64,000 nt of DNA from positions 744,001 through 808,000 of the forward strand of contig CANJKZ010000981.1 in NCBI GenBank assembly GCA_947471745.1. The letters are read 5' to 3'. This document shows positions 22,406 to 33,400 of this stretch, piece by piece. Position 1 is the stretch's first letter. Each line of letters opens with the position of its first letter. This DNA is from Closterium sp. Naga37s-1 (lineage: Eukaryota > Streptophyta > Zygnematophyceae > Desmidiales > Closteriaceae). The translations under genes and the position numbers were made by a program. The notes beneath the pieces are model-generated. The model worked only from the letters and a program-made list of their open reading frames with translations. It was not told where the DNA came from and ran no database searches.

Positions 22406-22570
22406 TTACCTCCTCTTGCGCGTCTTGCCGTCTCGGCAAGCCGCCACAGTCTCCTCCACTAGCTCTCTCGCAATCTCTTCAAACTGCAAGCTAGCATCAT
22501 TCGCCACTCGCTGTGAAAGCCCCTCAAACCGCGAGTGAGCATCCTCTAGCAACTCCCAAAAGACTTCATC
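22406..22570 (-). pseudogene. Duplicated C-terminal tail of the polyQ gene
   Basis: One minus frame of 54 codons plus stop aligns end to end with the last 54 codons of the gene at 22600-25269: ELLEDAHSRFEGLSQ against ELLHDAYMRFEELSQ, QFEEIAREL against QFEEIARGV, and a basic KTRKRR stop against KKRKRR stop. The offset is 194 bp. It lies downstream of the gene's own stop, so it is a tandem duplicate that is not translated unless alternative splicing reaches it. Confidence 0.75.
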
Positions 22571-22599
22571 TCACTCATTCAGCGAGCATCCTCTAGCAT

Positions 22600-23643
22600 T
22601 TACCTCCTCTTCCGCTTCTTGTGATCGCGGCAATTTGTTTCACACTCTTCCATCACCCCTCTCGCAATCTCCTCAAACTGAGCTGTAGCATCCTCTGCCA
22701 GTTTCTGAGAAAGCTCCTCAAACCGCATGTAAGCATCATGCAGCAACTCCCGAGTGAGCTCATCAAACTGAATGCACGCGCTTCTCACCGCAGCACCCAT
22801 CGCTGCAGTCAACCTCTCGCCCAACCTCTCGCCCCGCCTCTCGCCCCGCCTCTCGCCCCGCCTCTCGCCCCGCCTCTCGCCCCGCCTCTCGCCCCGCCTC
22901 TCACCCAACTTCTCGCCCCGCCTCTCGCCCGAAACCCCTGCGCTCGAATCCTTTCCACCTCCTGTGAGTCCCTCTGCTCCCCTCCTTGGAATTCTTCTCT
23001 CGTTCCGCTCTCGCTGATCCCTCCTACCATCCCTATCTCGCTGCTCGCTTCTACCATCCCCTTCACGCAGTGAGACACCCCCAGAAGTCAAATCACCGGC
23101 TGGTGCTGCTGTGCCTTGTCTGTGGGTTGATGCCGGTTCATAACTCGCCGGGTGAAAATTTGTAGCAGGAAGTGGGGCTGTGGCAGGCAGGGGGGCTGTA
23201 GCGGGCAGGGGAGGTGTAGCAGGCAGGGGGGATGTAGCGCCAGCAGCAAACGTAACCCTGTTACCAGGCACGCGCAACATGCTGTTGCCTGATGCACCAT
23301 ATCCCCTTGCCTGATGCGTCGAGTCCTTATGTCCTTGCGTCGAGTCAGAATATTTTCGCATGATGTCAAGAATCGGATCTGTGGCGGTGGGAGCAGGAAC
23401 CGGAGCGACTTTGTTACGTAGGCTCCGCAAATAGTTGTCGGAGGGTTGCCTTGAGTCTGAGGGTTGCCTTGACTCAGAGGGTTGCCTCTGCCTCTTAGCA
23501 GGTGCAACGGGAGAGACAGTGGGTGGCGGTGCTGCTGGTAAAGGGAGAAGCGCGAAGGGTGAAGAGAACGGTAGAAATGGGAACGGGAACGGGAATGGCG
23601 AAGCTGATGGTGATAGTAATGGTAATGGCCCGTTGTATCCCTG

Positions 23644-23691
<48 letters not shown>

Positions 23692-24142
23692 CTGCTGTTG
23701 TTGCTGCTGTTGCTGCTGTTGTTGCGGCTGTTGCTGCTGTTCTTGCTGTTGTTGCTGCTGTTGCTGCTGTTGTTGCTGTTGTTGCTGCTGTTGTTGCGGC
23801 CGTTGCTGCTGCTGCTGTTGCTGCTGTTGCTGTTGTTGCTGCTGATGTTGCTGCTGTTGCTGCTGTTGCTGCTGTTGTTGCTGCTGCTGTTGTTGCGGCT
23901 GTTGCTGCGGCTGTTGCTGCGGCTGTTGTTGCGGCTGTTGTTGCTGCTGTTGTTGCTGCTGTTGTTGCTGCTGCTGCTGCCCCTGCTGCTGCTGCTGCTG
24001 CCCCTGCTGCCGCCCCTCCTGCTGCCCCTGCTGCTGCTGCCCCTGCTGCTGCGGCGGCTGCTGCTGCTCCTGCCGTTGCCTTACAGTCTCTCCCCATCTT
24101 GAACCAATGCTCTCAGGCTGCTTCCTTGCCGTAAACACCTTT

Positions 24143-24175
<33 letters not shown>

Positions 24176-25269
24176 ACTCTACCTGCTCTTCTAGCCTTTT
24201 TGGCCGCCACATATTTCCTCGCCTGAAGCTCAGTATCATAGAACAGTCGAATGTACCCAAACCATGCTGGTTCTGGCCCCGGTCCCCATGCTGATTTTTT
24301 CCCACTCCACCATCCCCCCCTGGGCCTTCCCCTCACCTTTGCCTTCGCCCCTGTGTTCCCCCCTGATTCGTTATTGGGTTGCTCATCCGCGTTAGTAGAC
24401 CCTCCCTGCCGCTGCTCAACTGAGCCCCCCCCCGCCTGCTGCTCCGCTTCCCCCGACGGCATCCCCTCCGCGGGGCACCGCCCCGTCTCCCCCCGCTTCC
24501 GCCGCCGCCGCTTCCGCCGCGGGTCGTGCGTCTCCGCGTCGTATCGCGCTTTCATACGCGTCCACTGCTTCGCCATCGCTGTCGGGATGCGCCGCCATTC
24601 GGGGTTCGTGAGCCGGATCGCGCGCCACACCTGCCGCCAGTACACGTCCCCCCTGCCGCCGCTCCGTATCGTGACTTTCCCGCTGTGCCGGCAGAAAACA
24701 ACAGCAGCTGCGAGCTCCATCAGCTCCGCATCGCTCCACTGACTCATCTTCCGCGCCGCGAGCTCCGCCAATTCCTCTCGTTCCTTCTCGCCTTCTTGAA
24801 GTTCGTACCAAGGGACCTCGAGACCACCCGGTTGCACCACGCGACCCGGTTCCTCCACAAGACCCGTTTCGGCCTCTGCATCCGTTTCCCTGTTTCGATC
24901 CCTTTCCCTGTTTCGATCAGTTTCTCTGTCACGAAACACGTCTTCCGTTGAGTCATACGGCCTTCCGAACCGCTCCCTGAGGTGGTACTCTTCGATATCG
25001 TACGAGTCGTCCGACTCACCGTCGTTTTCGGCATCGCTTTCGCCATCGTCGTCGCCGTCGCCGAAGTCGTCGCTAAAGTCGTCGCCAAAGACGTCGCTAA
25101 AGTCGTCATCGTCGCTTCCGTCGTTTTCGTCGGCGTCGCAGCGGGTTAACGCGGCAGCGTGATGCTCCTTAATCCCCCCAACGAACGGAGGATCGGGTCG
25201 TGCAATCGTCGCCCAATCGACTTCCGTGCTCGCCTGGCCTGCTGTACCGTTAGCTGGCCTAGACGCCAT
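22600..25269 (-). CDS. Myb/SANT-like DNA-binding protein with very long polyQ tract
   Basis: A single open frame of 889 codons if translation starts at 25269, where ACCATGG gives a strong context; the frame is open 14 codons further. In order: an acidic segment (residues about 50-100, Asp/Ser/Glu-rich), a charged helix, a Myb/SANT or trihelix-like domain (about 170-260; QWSDAELMELAAAVV, then WRQVWRAIR, then MAKQWTRMKARYD) followed by a basic RKRRRRKRG nuclear-localisation-like run, an Ala run, a Gln tract of roughly 150 residues encoded by mixed CAG and CAA, LPAT repeats, (GERR)n repeats, and a C-terminal helix of three 15-residue repeats starting FDEL, FEEL and FEEI. It is probably a nuclear transcription regulator. 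The DNA-binding fold is inferred from Trp spacing. It is divergent from the kinase gene. Confidence 0.75.
22816..22935 (-). repeat. 12-bp minisatellite coding GERR repeats
   Basis: About ten copies of a CTCTCGCCCCGC-type 12-mer as read on the plus strand encode Gly-Glu-Arg-Arg repeats in the polyQ protein. Confidence 0.9.
23640..24090 (-). repeat. CAG/CAA trinucleotide tract coding polyglutamine
   Basis: About 450 nt consist of CAG and CAA codons with a few Pro, Gly and His codons. The same bases give poly-Leu, poly-Cys and poly-Ala frames on the other readings, which are shadows. Interruption by CAA would slow repeat expansion. Confidence 0.9.
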
Positions 25270-27428
25270 GGTAGCTCTGGATTGCCTGCCAGCGATGGGA
25301 AAGCTGCTCAACCAGGACGCGTTCAGAATTTGTGCAATGCTTGTTCTATACCAGAAAAGACCCTAGGTGTTGTCCGTAAAGGGAAACCCAGTCAGGGGTT
25401 CCAGCTAGGAAAGACCCGATCTCCATAGACTGTTATAGGTCTGTCTTACCCGCGATCACACAAGTAGACAGACCTAGAATCAGGGAAAACGAGTCAGGAA
25501 GTTCCAGCTGGACTTAGTCTGTCCTACCCGTGACAAGTAATGAAGACAGAGTGGCAGAGACACCTTGGGAATACGCCATGTTGGCAGGATATCTCAAAAA
25601 GCGCCAGAGAACTGAACGGTTCAGTTCGGTGCTAAGGGTAAGGGGTTGGTACTGTCAGGCGTCCAGGAGGTGGCAGCGTGTCCCGTCCCAAGATTCTCCG
25701 AGCACCTCCGGCTGACACGACGACTCTCTTATCGTTCCCGCTTGTCTTGCAACGCTGATACTGTAGCACGGAGTCTGCAGAAATATTAAACAAGGTCAGA
25801 AGAAATTATCGATCAGCGTCGACGAAAGACAGACACCACAGGTTGACGATTCGCGATTTCGCAAATCCCTACAGCGGCTCTGGAAACACAGGTGGTGACT
25901 GGCGAAGGAACGAATGATAACTACGGAAGCGTAGTTGGTTATGGTGCGGGTTATTTTGTTTTTGGGTCACCTGTCTGTTTTCGCTTGTCCCAAAAACGGC
26001 CTGTCCCAAATTTTGGTGTCGACCAGTGACAAACCAAACTCATCACTCATACTCGCCGAACAGGACCCGGCCTAATCACGCTCATACTCGACCGTTCACA
26101 TTCATACTCGATTGTGACTGTGCCTTGTTCCTTACAGGAATGCAACCCCTTTTTTCCTTCGTAACACGTTGCTACACTCGGGACATACATCAGCCAGCCA
26201 GAGATTCAAATAAGATGCCGAAATGCGATCCATACATGCCTCTGGTTTTCAGGGAAAAATAACAGTATGGATCTTACGATAAGGCTGCAAGGTGGTAGAG
26301 ATACTCCACTTAGCTATGGTGAAGAAGGCACTTGTCATCAGAAGGAACATAGTGAGCATATGAAGTCAAAACATTTTCAATCTGTTATTAGAAAGACCTC
26401 GATAAGGCTCAAATAGAGCCCACCCGCCCGCCCTTTATCAACTACGGCAATCGGACAAGAGACATGTTGGAGCCTTTGGCCGTTTCCCTAGGAATCTGAA
26501 GGCGGTTCGTGCGAAGCCTTTCGCCAAGGAAACCTGACCTGGGTAACCTGAAGCCAAGCCTATGTTCTCTGAGACCAAACCAGCATACCACACCTGCCCC
26601 CAGCCACCACTTTCCGAGCATGATGGCACCATTACAGGAGAAAACGTGCATATTTTTGCGTAATTCCTCGTCTTCCGTCAGATCTTGTTGACGAATTACG
26701 CAACCGAGTTCTTTCGCGAGATAATGTTTTTTCGCAACACTGCCCGAGTAACGTGAGCAGAGGATGTTTTCATGTGGCGGCTTTTCCCGCTCGGCCTGAG
26801 AATACACCTGCTTCCCCGAGCCGGCTCCGTGGCAGGGATTTTGGCTCGGAACCTCCCTCGATATCATCCTTTGGACTCCCTGCGTTTGGTTTGGAGACTC
26901 TTGGGGTTGCCTTCCGCTGCTCCCCACCCCACCCAACCTTCTATGCGCCATGTGACCTAGTCCCTAGGTTGGAGATAAAGCCGTGGAGTTTAGGAACATG
27001 GGATGGGATCTACTCCTACCACAATGTACTAGGTCGTATCGTATGGCTTCTGTGTAAGTCTCGCGTGACTTTTTTGTATGCCCTCACTTTGACGGCATGT
27101 TAGGAACCAAATGGAGATTTTCGACAAAGTTTAGAATGTGTTTGGATATTCCCGGCAAGTTTGTAGCTCGGCACACGCGTTGCAGCTGTCCCGCTTTATG
27201 CGTTTTCGGAACTACGGAGTTACACGTTTCAGTCAAGACAGCTTCGCTAGTGGCAGCTGATGACACCTACGCCTATACCGTTCTTCCCTGTCACTTGAAT
27301 TTTGGATATGCGAGCACACCAATTATCTATTAGTCTCTTCGTTTCCTTAGTAACCTAGGGTTTCATTCACCCCCTACGCGGCTTGACGTTCACTAGCTAA
27401 TTCCGTCCGCATTTCGAAACTAACGACG
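25270..27428. promoter_or_regulatory. Shared upstream region of two divergent genes
   Basis: About 2.2 kb separate the start of the minus polyQ gene from the start of the plus kinase gene. A roughly 105-bp imperfect tandem repeat lies at 25378-25531, with GGGAAAxCxxGTCAGG and GTTCCAGCT in both copies. A short duplicate with CTGTCCCAAA lies near 25985-26010. A minus frame at 26442-26951 shows no domain and I do not call it. Core promoter elements are not certain. Confidence 0.45.
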
Positions 27429-30400
27429 ATGTCGAAGCGGATGGACCCGCGCAGGCAGAGTGTCGGCAGCGGCACCGATCTCCGCCGTTCCAGATCCATC
27501 GGAGTATCCTCCCAATCAATGGACTTCAAAAACTTCAATCCCGCCGCTCCCGCCGCGCGCCAGCAACCCGCGCCCCCGCACGGCCGCTTAAACCGGTCCG
27601 TCAGTCAGAAAGCTGCCGGTGACGTGACGTTAACGGCGGAGGAGTTGGCTGAGATGGAGCAGGAAATGGTTAAGTCCAAGACAAAGGTCATGGCGTGGTT
27701 TACGAAATCGGAGTCGGAAGGTGCGCCAATTAACGCTCCCCCGCCCGCCGCCTCCCCTTTCGAGGAAGTCGGCGGACTTGAAATTCCGCCTATGGGGAAA
27801 AAAGGGCTTCCGCCGAGGCGGGGGGACTCGCACGGTCCGCCTCCGCATGGGAAGCCACCCGCGCCGCAGGATTTGCGGAAATGCGCGACGCGGGTGTTTT
27901 CGTCGCAGCACGTGCCGGAGTGGATCGGCAAAAGGGACAGCGCGTTTAAGCGGTCGCAATCGTGCCGCGAAATGGGTCAATCAGGAAGCGTTCTTAGATC
28001 GCGTTCGATGGAGGGCCCTGGAGTGATGTACAGACCGTCAGGAGCAGGAGGAGCAGGGGGAGCAGGAGGGGCATTAGGAACAGGTTCTCCCTACGACTCT
28101 GTAGGGAGGAGGCCAGGAATGCCAGGTGGACCGGGTGGGAATAAAGACCTGGCGAAGGTTCTATCGCGGACGGAGCAAGCGGCGGAGAAGGTAAAGATGC
28201 TGCTTAGCCGGCCGCCGGACCGCCGGTTGACGCGGTCACTAAGCGCGATGAAAAAGAACGACCGGGTTAACCTGGGTGGGGGAGGGATGGGGCCGGTCGG
28301 GGGGGTGGGGGGAAATTACAGCCCCGGGCACGCGGGCGCGTATGGGTACGCGGGGGAGGGCAGCAGCGGAGGCGGGGGAGGAGGCGGGCGGGGGAGCATG
28401 GGCGGAATGGCTGCTGGCCCGCGGGGGGACCTGCACTTGCGCAGGGCGTTTTCGGAAGATAGGCGCGCGCTTAATTCCGCGCCTATGCCCGCTAGGGGCA
28501 GCTTTGCGCCGCCTGGTGGAGGTGTGGGCGCGCGGAGGGGGGAGGATCCGCGGCAGCGAATCCTTCCCTCCCGCGGGCTGGGGCAGTCGGGGGACAACAG
28601 CCCTAGCCGCTCCCCCGCGCGACCGCTCGGGGGGGCCGCCACGTCAGCGCCGCGTCAGCATTATAGAGACGAAGACGGGCGGGGGAGTCAGGGGTATGAT
28701 GACTATAGCCGTAGCCCATCCCCCGATAGAAGGGGGAGGGGAGGGGGGAGAGGAGGTGGAAAGGGGGGAAGCAGCAGGCTGAGAAGGAATGGGTATGATG
28801 AGGTTGAGAGGGGTAGAGGAGGGTATGATGATGATTCGAGATCTGGGTCTTCTTATGAGGACTACGATGGGGGCAGGAGGAGGAGAGATGATGAGTATGA
28901 TGCTGGTGGGAGGGGGAGGGATGGTGGTGATGATGGGGGCAGGAGGAGGAGAGGTGATGAGTATGACGATAGGAGGAGGGATGATGATTATGATGGTAGG
29001 AGGAGGAGGGGGGATGATGACGATGGGTACGACCCGAGGGGGGCTGGGCGGGATAGGGAGAGAGATGGGGGAAGAGTTGGGGAGAGGGAGAGGGAGAGGG
29101 AAGGGGAGAAGGAGTGGGACAGGGGGGAGGGCAGATACGAAAAGGCGGATGGGGAGGAGGAATGGCGGTTGCGAGATGATTGGGAGAGAGGGAACGGGGG
29201 AAGAGGGGATGGAGGTAGGGGAAATGGAGGAAGTGGGGTTGTGAGAAGAGGGGATGGGGGAAGAGGGGATGGGGGGAGAGAGGATGAGGGAAGGGGTTTT
29301 GGGGGGAGAGGGGACGGGGTTAGGGGTTCGGGGGGAGGGAGTGGAAGGGAGAGGAGGGAGGAGTGGAGGGAGAAAGGGCGAGGAGGGGAAAGGGAGGAGG
29401 GCAGAGGAGAGGGGAGGGCTGGTGGGGGTGGGGAAGGGTACAATAGCGAGGGGAGTGGAGAGAGGGAGAGTGACTATGTTGAGAGAGGCAATGTGGAGGG
29501 TGATTATAAAGAGCGGGAATTGGGCCGTGATAGGCATGGGGGTGGTGGATATGATGATGGGTATGGGGAGGAGGAGCATAAGTATGTAGAGGATGGAGTG
29601 AGGGAGATGGGGAGAGGTGGAGAGGAGATGGGTATGGAGGGAGTGAGGGAGGAGGAGCAGGAGGACGAAGCAGAAGAGGAGGATGAGGGGCAGGGCGCAT
29701 ACGAGGTTGACCCACCGGGGAGGGGAGGTTATGGTTACGGACGTGGCGAAGATTCTGGTTACCACAATGACGTCACTGCTGAGCTGGCACAAGATCCTCA
29801 TGCGCATCCTGATGACGTGGCAGCCGGCCACCAGGGGCATTATAACGAAGAGAATTATGGTGATGGTGGTGCTTATGGTGGTGGTGATTATCCTGGGGAG
29901 CATGGGGGTGTTGATGGGGCATATGATGGGGATGTTTATGGTGAGGATGGGCATGGGCATGCCAATCATGCAATTCACAGTAGACAGAGTAACGAGGATG
30001 CTTATATAGGTGCTCAGGATGGTTACCACCAAGAAGGTAACCACCAGGATGGTTACCCGCAGGACGGTTACCAAGAAGACAGTCACCAGCGGGACGGTTA
30101 CCACCAAGATGCTTATGCTGCTGCTGAGGATAATTATGATGATGATATAGGTGGTTACCACCATAGTAGCCACAACACCACCCCATCAAGACACGCTTCC
30201 GCAGCCCATCCTTCTCAATACTCCTCCTCTCCCCACCACCGGTCTGCTAGCTACTCCCCTCAACAACCACCTACAGGTTATCCCCATCAGAGCTCTCCTG
30301 GTGTGTCCTCCCCACAGCAGTCGTCTCACCAATCCTTCCACCAGTCACAGTCCACACCCTCGCCCTCCCAACAGAGGCAGCAGCAGCTGGGAATGGCTCG

Positions 30401-33400
30401 GTCACCTTCGACTCAAGGCCAGAATCTGAGATCCCCCTCGCAGCACCCGCAGCGTGTGTCCTCCTCCCCCAAACATCCCTCCCAGCTCTCACCTTCAAAC
30501 GACTACCATCAGCAGCAGCAGCAGCAGCACCATCAGCAGCAGCAGCACCACCACCAACACCATCAGGAGCAGCAGCAGCACCATCAGCAGCAGAAAATGC
30601 TGCCACAGCAGCAACAGGGCAAAATCTATTCCCCACACACGCAGCACCACAATCAGCACCATCAGCAACAGCATCAGCAGCAACAGCAGCATCCGCAGCA
30701 TAGCAGGCAGCATACCCATCCCTCTGCCCCAGGCCACACAAGAACCGCCTCCTACAGCAGTGGTAGCCCTGCTGCGGCTGGCTCTCCTGGGTTAGGAGGA
30801 GTTGTGAGTGGTGCAGGTGGTAATTGTGCCGGTTCTGGAGGAGGAGGGGCTATGCCAGGTAGATCCTCTTCATCTGCCACTGGGCGCACTCCGATTGGCC
30901 ACACCCGATCTAACTCCCAGAGCCTACCAATGACAAGAGGACACGTGTCACCTGGGGGAAGAGGCGGGGATGCGGCAGGGGCGGCAATGGCGGTGACGCC
31001 GCCGCCCGGCACGTCGCCAGCTGGGCGGTCCAGGTGGCGCAATATCATTGGCCGGCCGCTGGAGAGCTTTGCCGCCCGGTTTGAGCTGACAGGGGAGGTG
31101 CTGGGGAAGGGGTATTTCGGAGACGTGGTGGTGTGTGTGGAGAGGGACAGTGGGGAGCATTTCGCGTGTAAAGTCATCAACAAGGCGAATGTGAAGGTGA
31201 GCACTGGAGGATTGGCTGCGGTGCAGTGGGGTGCGGTGTGGTGCAGTGCTGTGCTATGGCGTTGGGGGATGCGGTGGTGTGCGTGGAAAGAGAGAGCGGG
31301 GAGCAATTCGTGTGCAAAGTGATTGGCCAAGGAATGTGAAGCTATGTAATGGACGGTGGGGTGCGGTGGGGTGCGGTGTGGTGCGGAGGATGCAGAGGAC
31401 GTGCAGAACGAGGTGGCAGCTGCACCGTTTGTGTGTCTGTGTGTTGAATAAGAAAGCACTGCACTGCCCCTTGTTTCCCTTGTGTGCTCTCCAACCAGAC
31501 CCTTCCTCACCCTCCCCCTCCCCTGATGCAGAGGACGTGCAGAACGAGGTGGCAGCTGGAGGCGCTGAGAGAGCCACTTTCCCTGGCTGGTATGGTTTGT
31601 TGTACCATCATCATGTATTGCCCCTTGCCCGCTTTTCCCCTTCCCCCTCCTCCCCTCTAACTCCTCCCCGCCAGACCCCTGAGGATGCAGAGGACGTGCA
31701 GAGCGAGATGCCGGCTCTGGAGGCGCTGATAGAGCCACTTTCCCTGGCTGGTCTGGTTTGTTGTACCATCATGCACTGCCCCTTGCCTGCCTTTCTTTCC
31801 CCCTCTAACACCCCCGCGCCAGACCCCTGAGGGCGCACAGGAGGCGCAGAGCAGAACGAGGTGTATTTTGAGGCGCCTCAAAATTCCCCTGAGGGCGCAC
31901 AGGAGGCGCAGAGCAGAACGAGGTGGCAGCTGGAGGCACTGAGAGGGCACTCTGACTGGCTAGTCTGGTTTGTTGTACCAGCATGCGCTGCCCCTTGCCT
32001 GCCTTTCCCCATCAACATCCACACACCAGACTCCAGAGGATGCAGAGGACGTGCAGAGCGAGGTGGCAGCGCTGGAGGCACTGAGAGGGTGGTTTGGTTT
32101 GTTGCACAATCATACTCGGCCCCTTGCGTGCCTTTCCTCCATCTGCATCACCCCCATGCCCAGACTCCAGAGGACGCAGAGGACGTGCAGAACGAGGTGG
32201 CAGCGCTGGAGGCACTGAGAGGGCACCGGCACATCGTGCAGCTCATAGAGACGGTGGAGGAGCCAGAGGTGGGTGGGTGGGTGGGTCTGCTTATAACGAG
32301 TATGACAAGGTGTGTGCGTGGAAAACTGGGCTCTGGAGGCGCTGAGAGGGCACTGGCACATTGTGCAGCTCATAGAGACGGTGGAGGAGCCAGAGGTAAG
32401 TGAGGTTGCTTGTAACGAGTACATTAGTGTGTGCTTGGGAAGTTTGGGCTTTGGAGGCGCTGAGGGGCCACTGGCACATCGTCCAGCTCATAGAGACGGC
32501 GGAGGAGAGGAGCCAGAGGTTAGTGAGTCTGCTTGTAACGAGTATGACAATGCTGTGTGCTTATAACGAGTGTGTGACTGTGTGCTGGGAGGAAGGTTGG
32601 GCGCTGGAGGCATTGAGAGGGCACCGGCACATCGTGCAGCTGATAGTGACAGTGGAGGAGCCAGAGGTAAGTGAGGTTGCTTGTAACGAGTATAATACTG
32701 CTGTGTGTAGACTGGGTGAAAGCGCTGAGGGGCTACCGGCACATCGTGCAGCTGATAGTGACAGTGGAGGAGCCAGAGGTCCAGAGGTGCGTGGGTCTGC
32801 TTGTAACGAGTATGACAATGCTGTGTGCTGGGAGCGGTGGGTTCTAGAGGGGCTACCGGCAGCATCGTGCAGCTGATAGTGACAGTGGAGGAGCCGGCAA
32901 CAGAGGCGCTGCTGCAGTGCCAGTCCAATGCAGGGAGTTTTTGAGGCTCCCTGCAACGTGGAGGAGCCAGCAACAGAGGCGCTGCTGCAGTGCCATGCCA
33001 GTCCAATGGCGTCATACACCGCGACGTGAAGCTCCATGTGAAGCCCGATAGTTGTGCGTTTGCTCGTATTTTTGAGAATTCTCAAAAAGAAGCCCGATAG
33101 TTGCGCGTTTGCTCGTATTTTGGGGCAGCAGAGGTGCTGCTGCACTGCCACTCATGCTTCTTCTCCCTCTCCTCCCCTCCCTTCCCCTTCCGTGCCCCTT
33201 CGTCCCCTGCCCCCCACCCCCCCCCCTCATGCAGCTGTGTCAGGGGGGCACACTGCAGCAAGCCATCAGGGACCAAGGGCCGTTCAATGAACCACAGGCA
33301 GCAGTGGTGGTGGGGGCAGCAGCAGAGGCGCTGCTGCAGTGCCACTCATGCTCCTACTCTCTCATTTCCCCTCCCCTCTCCCCACCAGTTTAGAGGGTCT

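Noticed and set aside
23435..24134. Poly-Cys, poly-Leu, poly-Val and poly-Ala frames
   Set aside because: These are other readings of the CAG/CAA tract that codes polyglutamine.
26442..26951. 169-codon minus frame between divergent genes
   Set aside because: No domain and no splice or start support.
28644..30173. 509-codon minus-strand frame of Ile, Thr, Ser and Pro
   Set aside because: It is the complement of the kinase's biased Gly/Arg/Asp/Tyr region; no domain or splice context.
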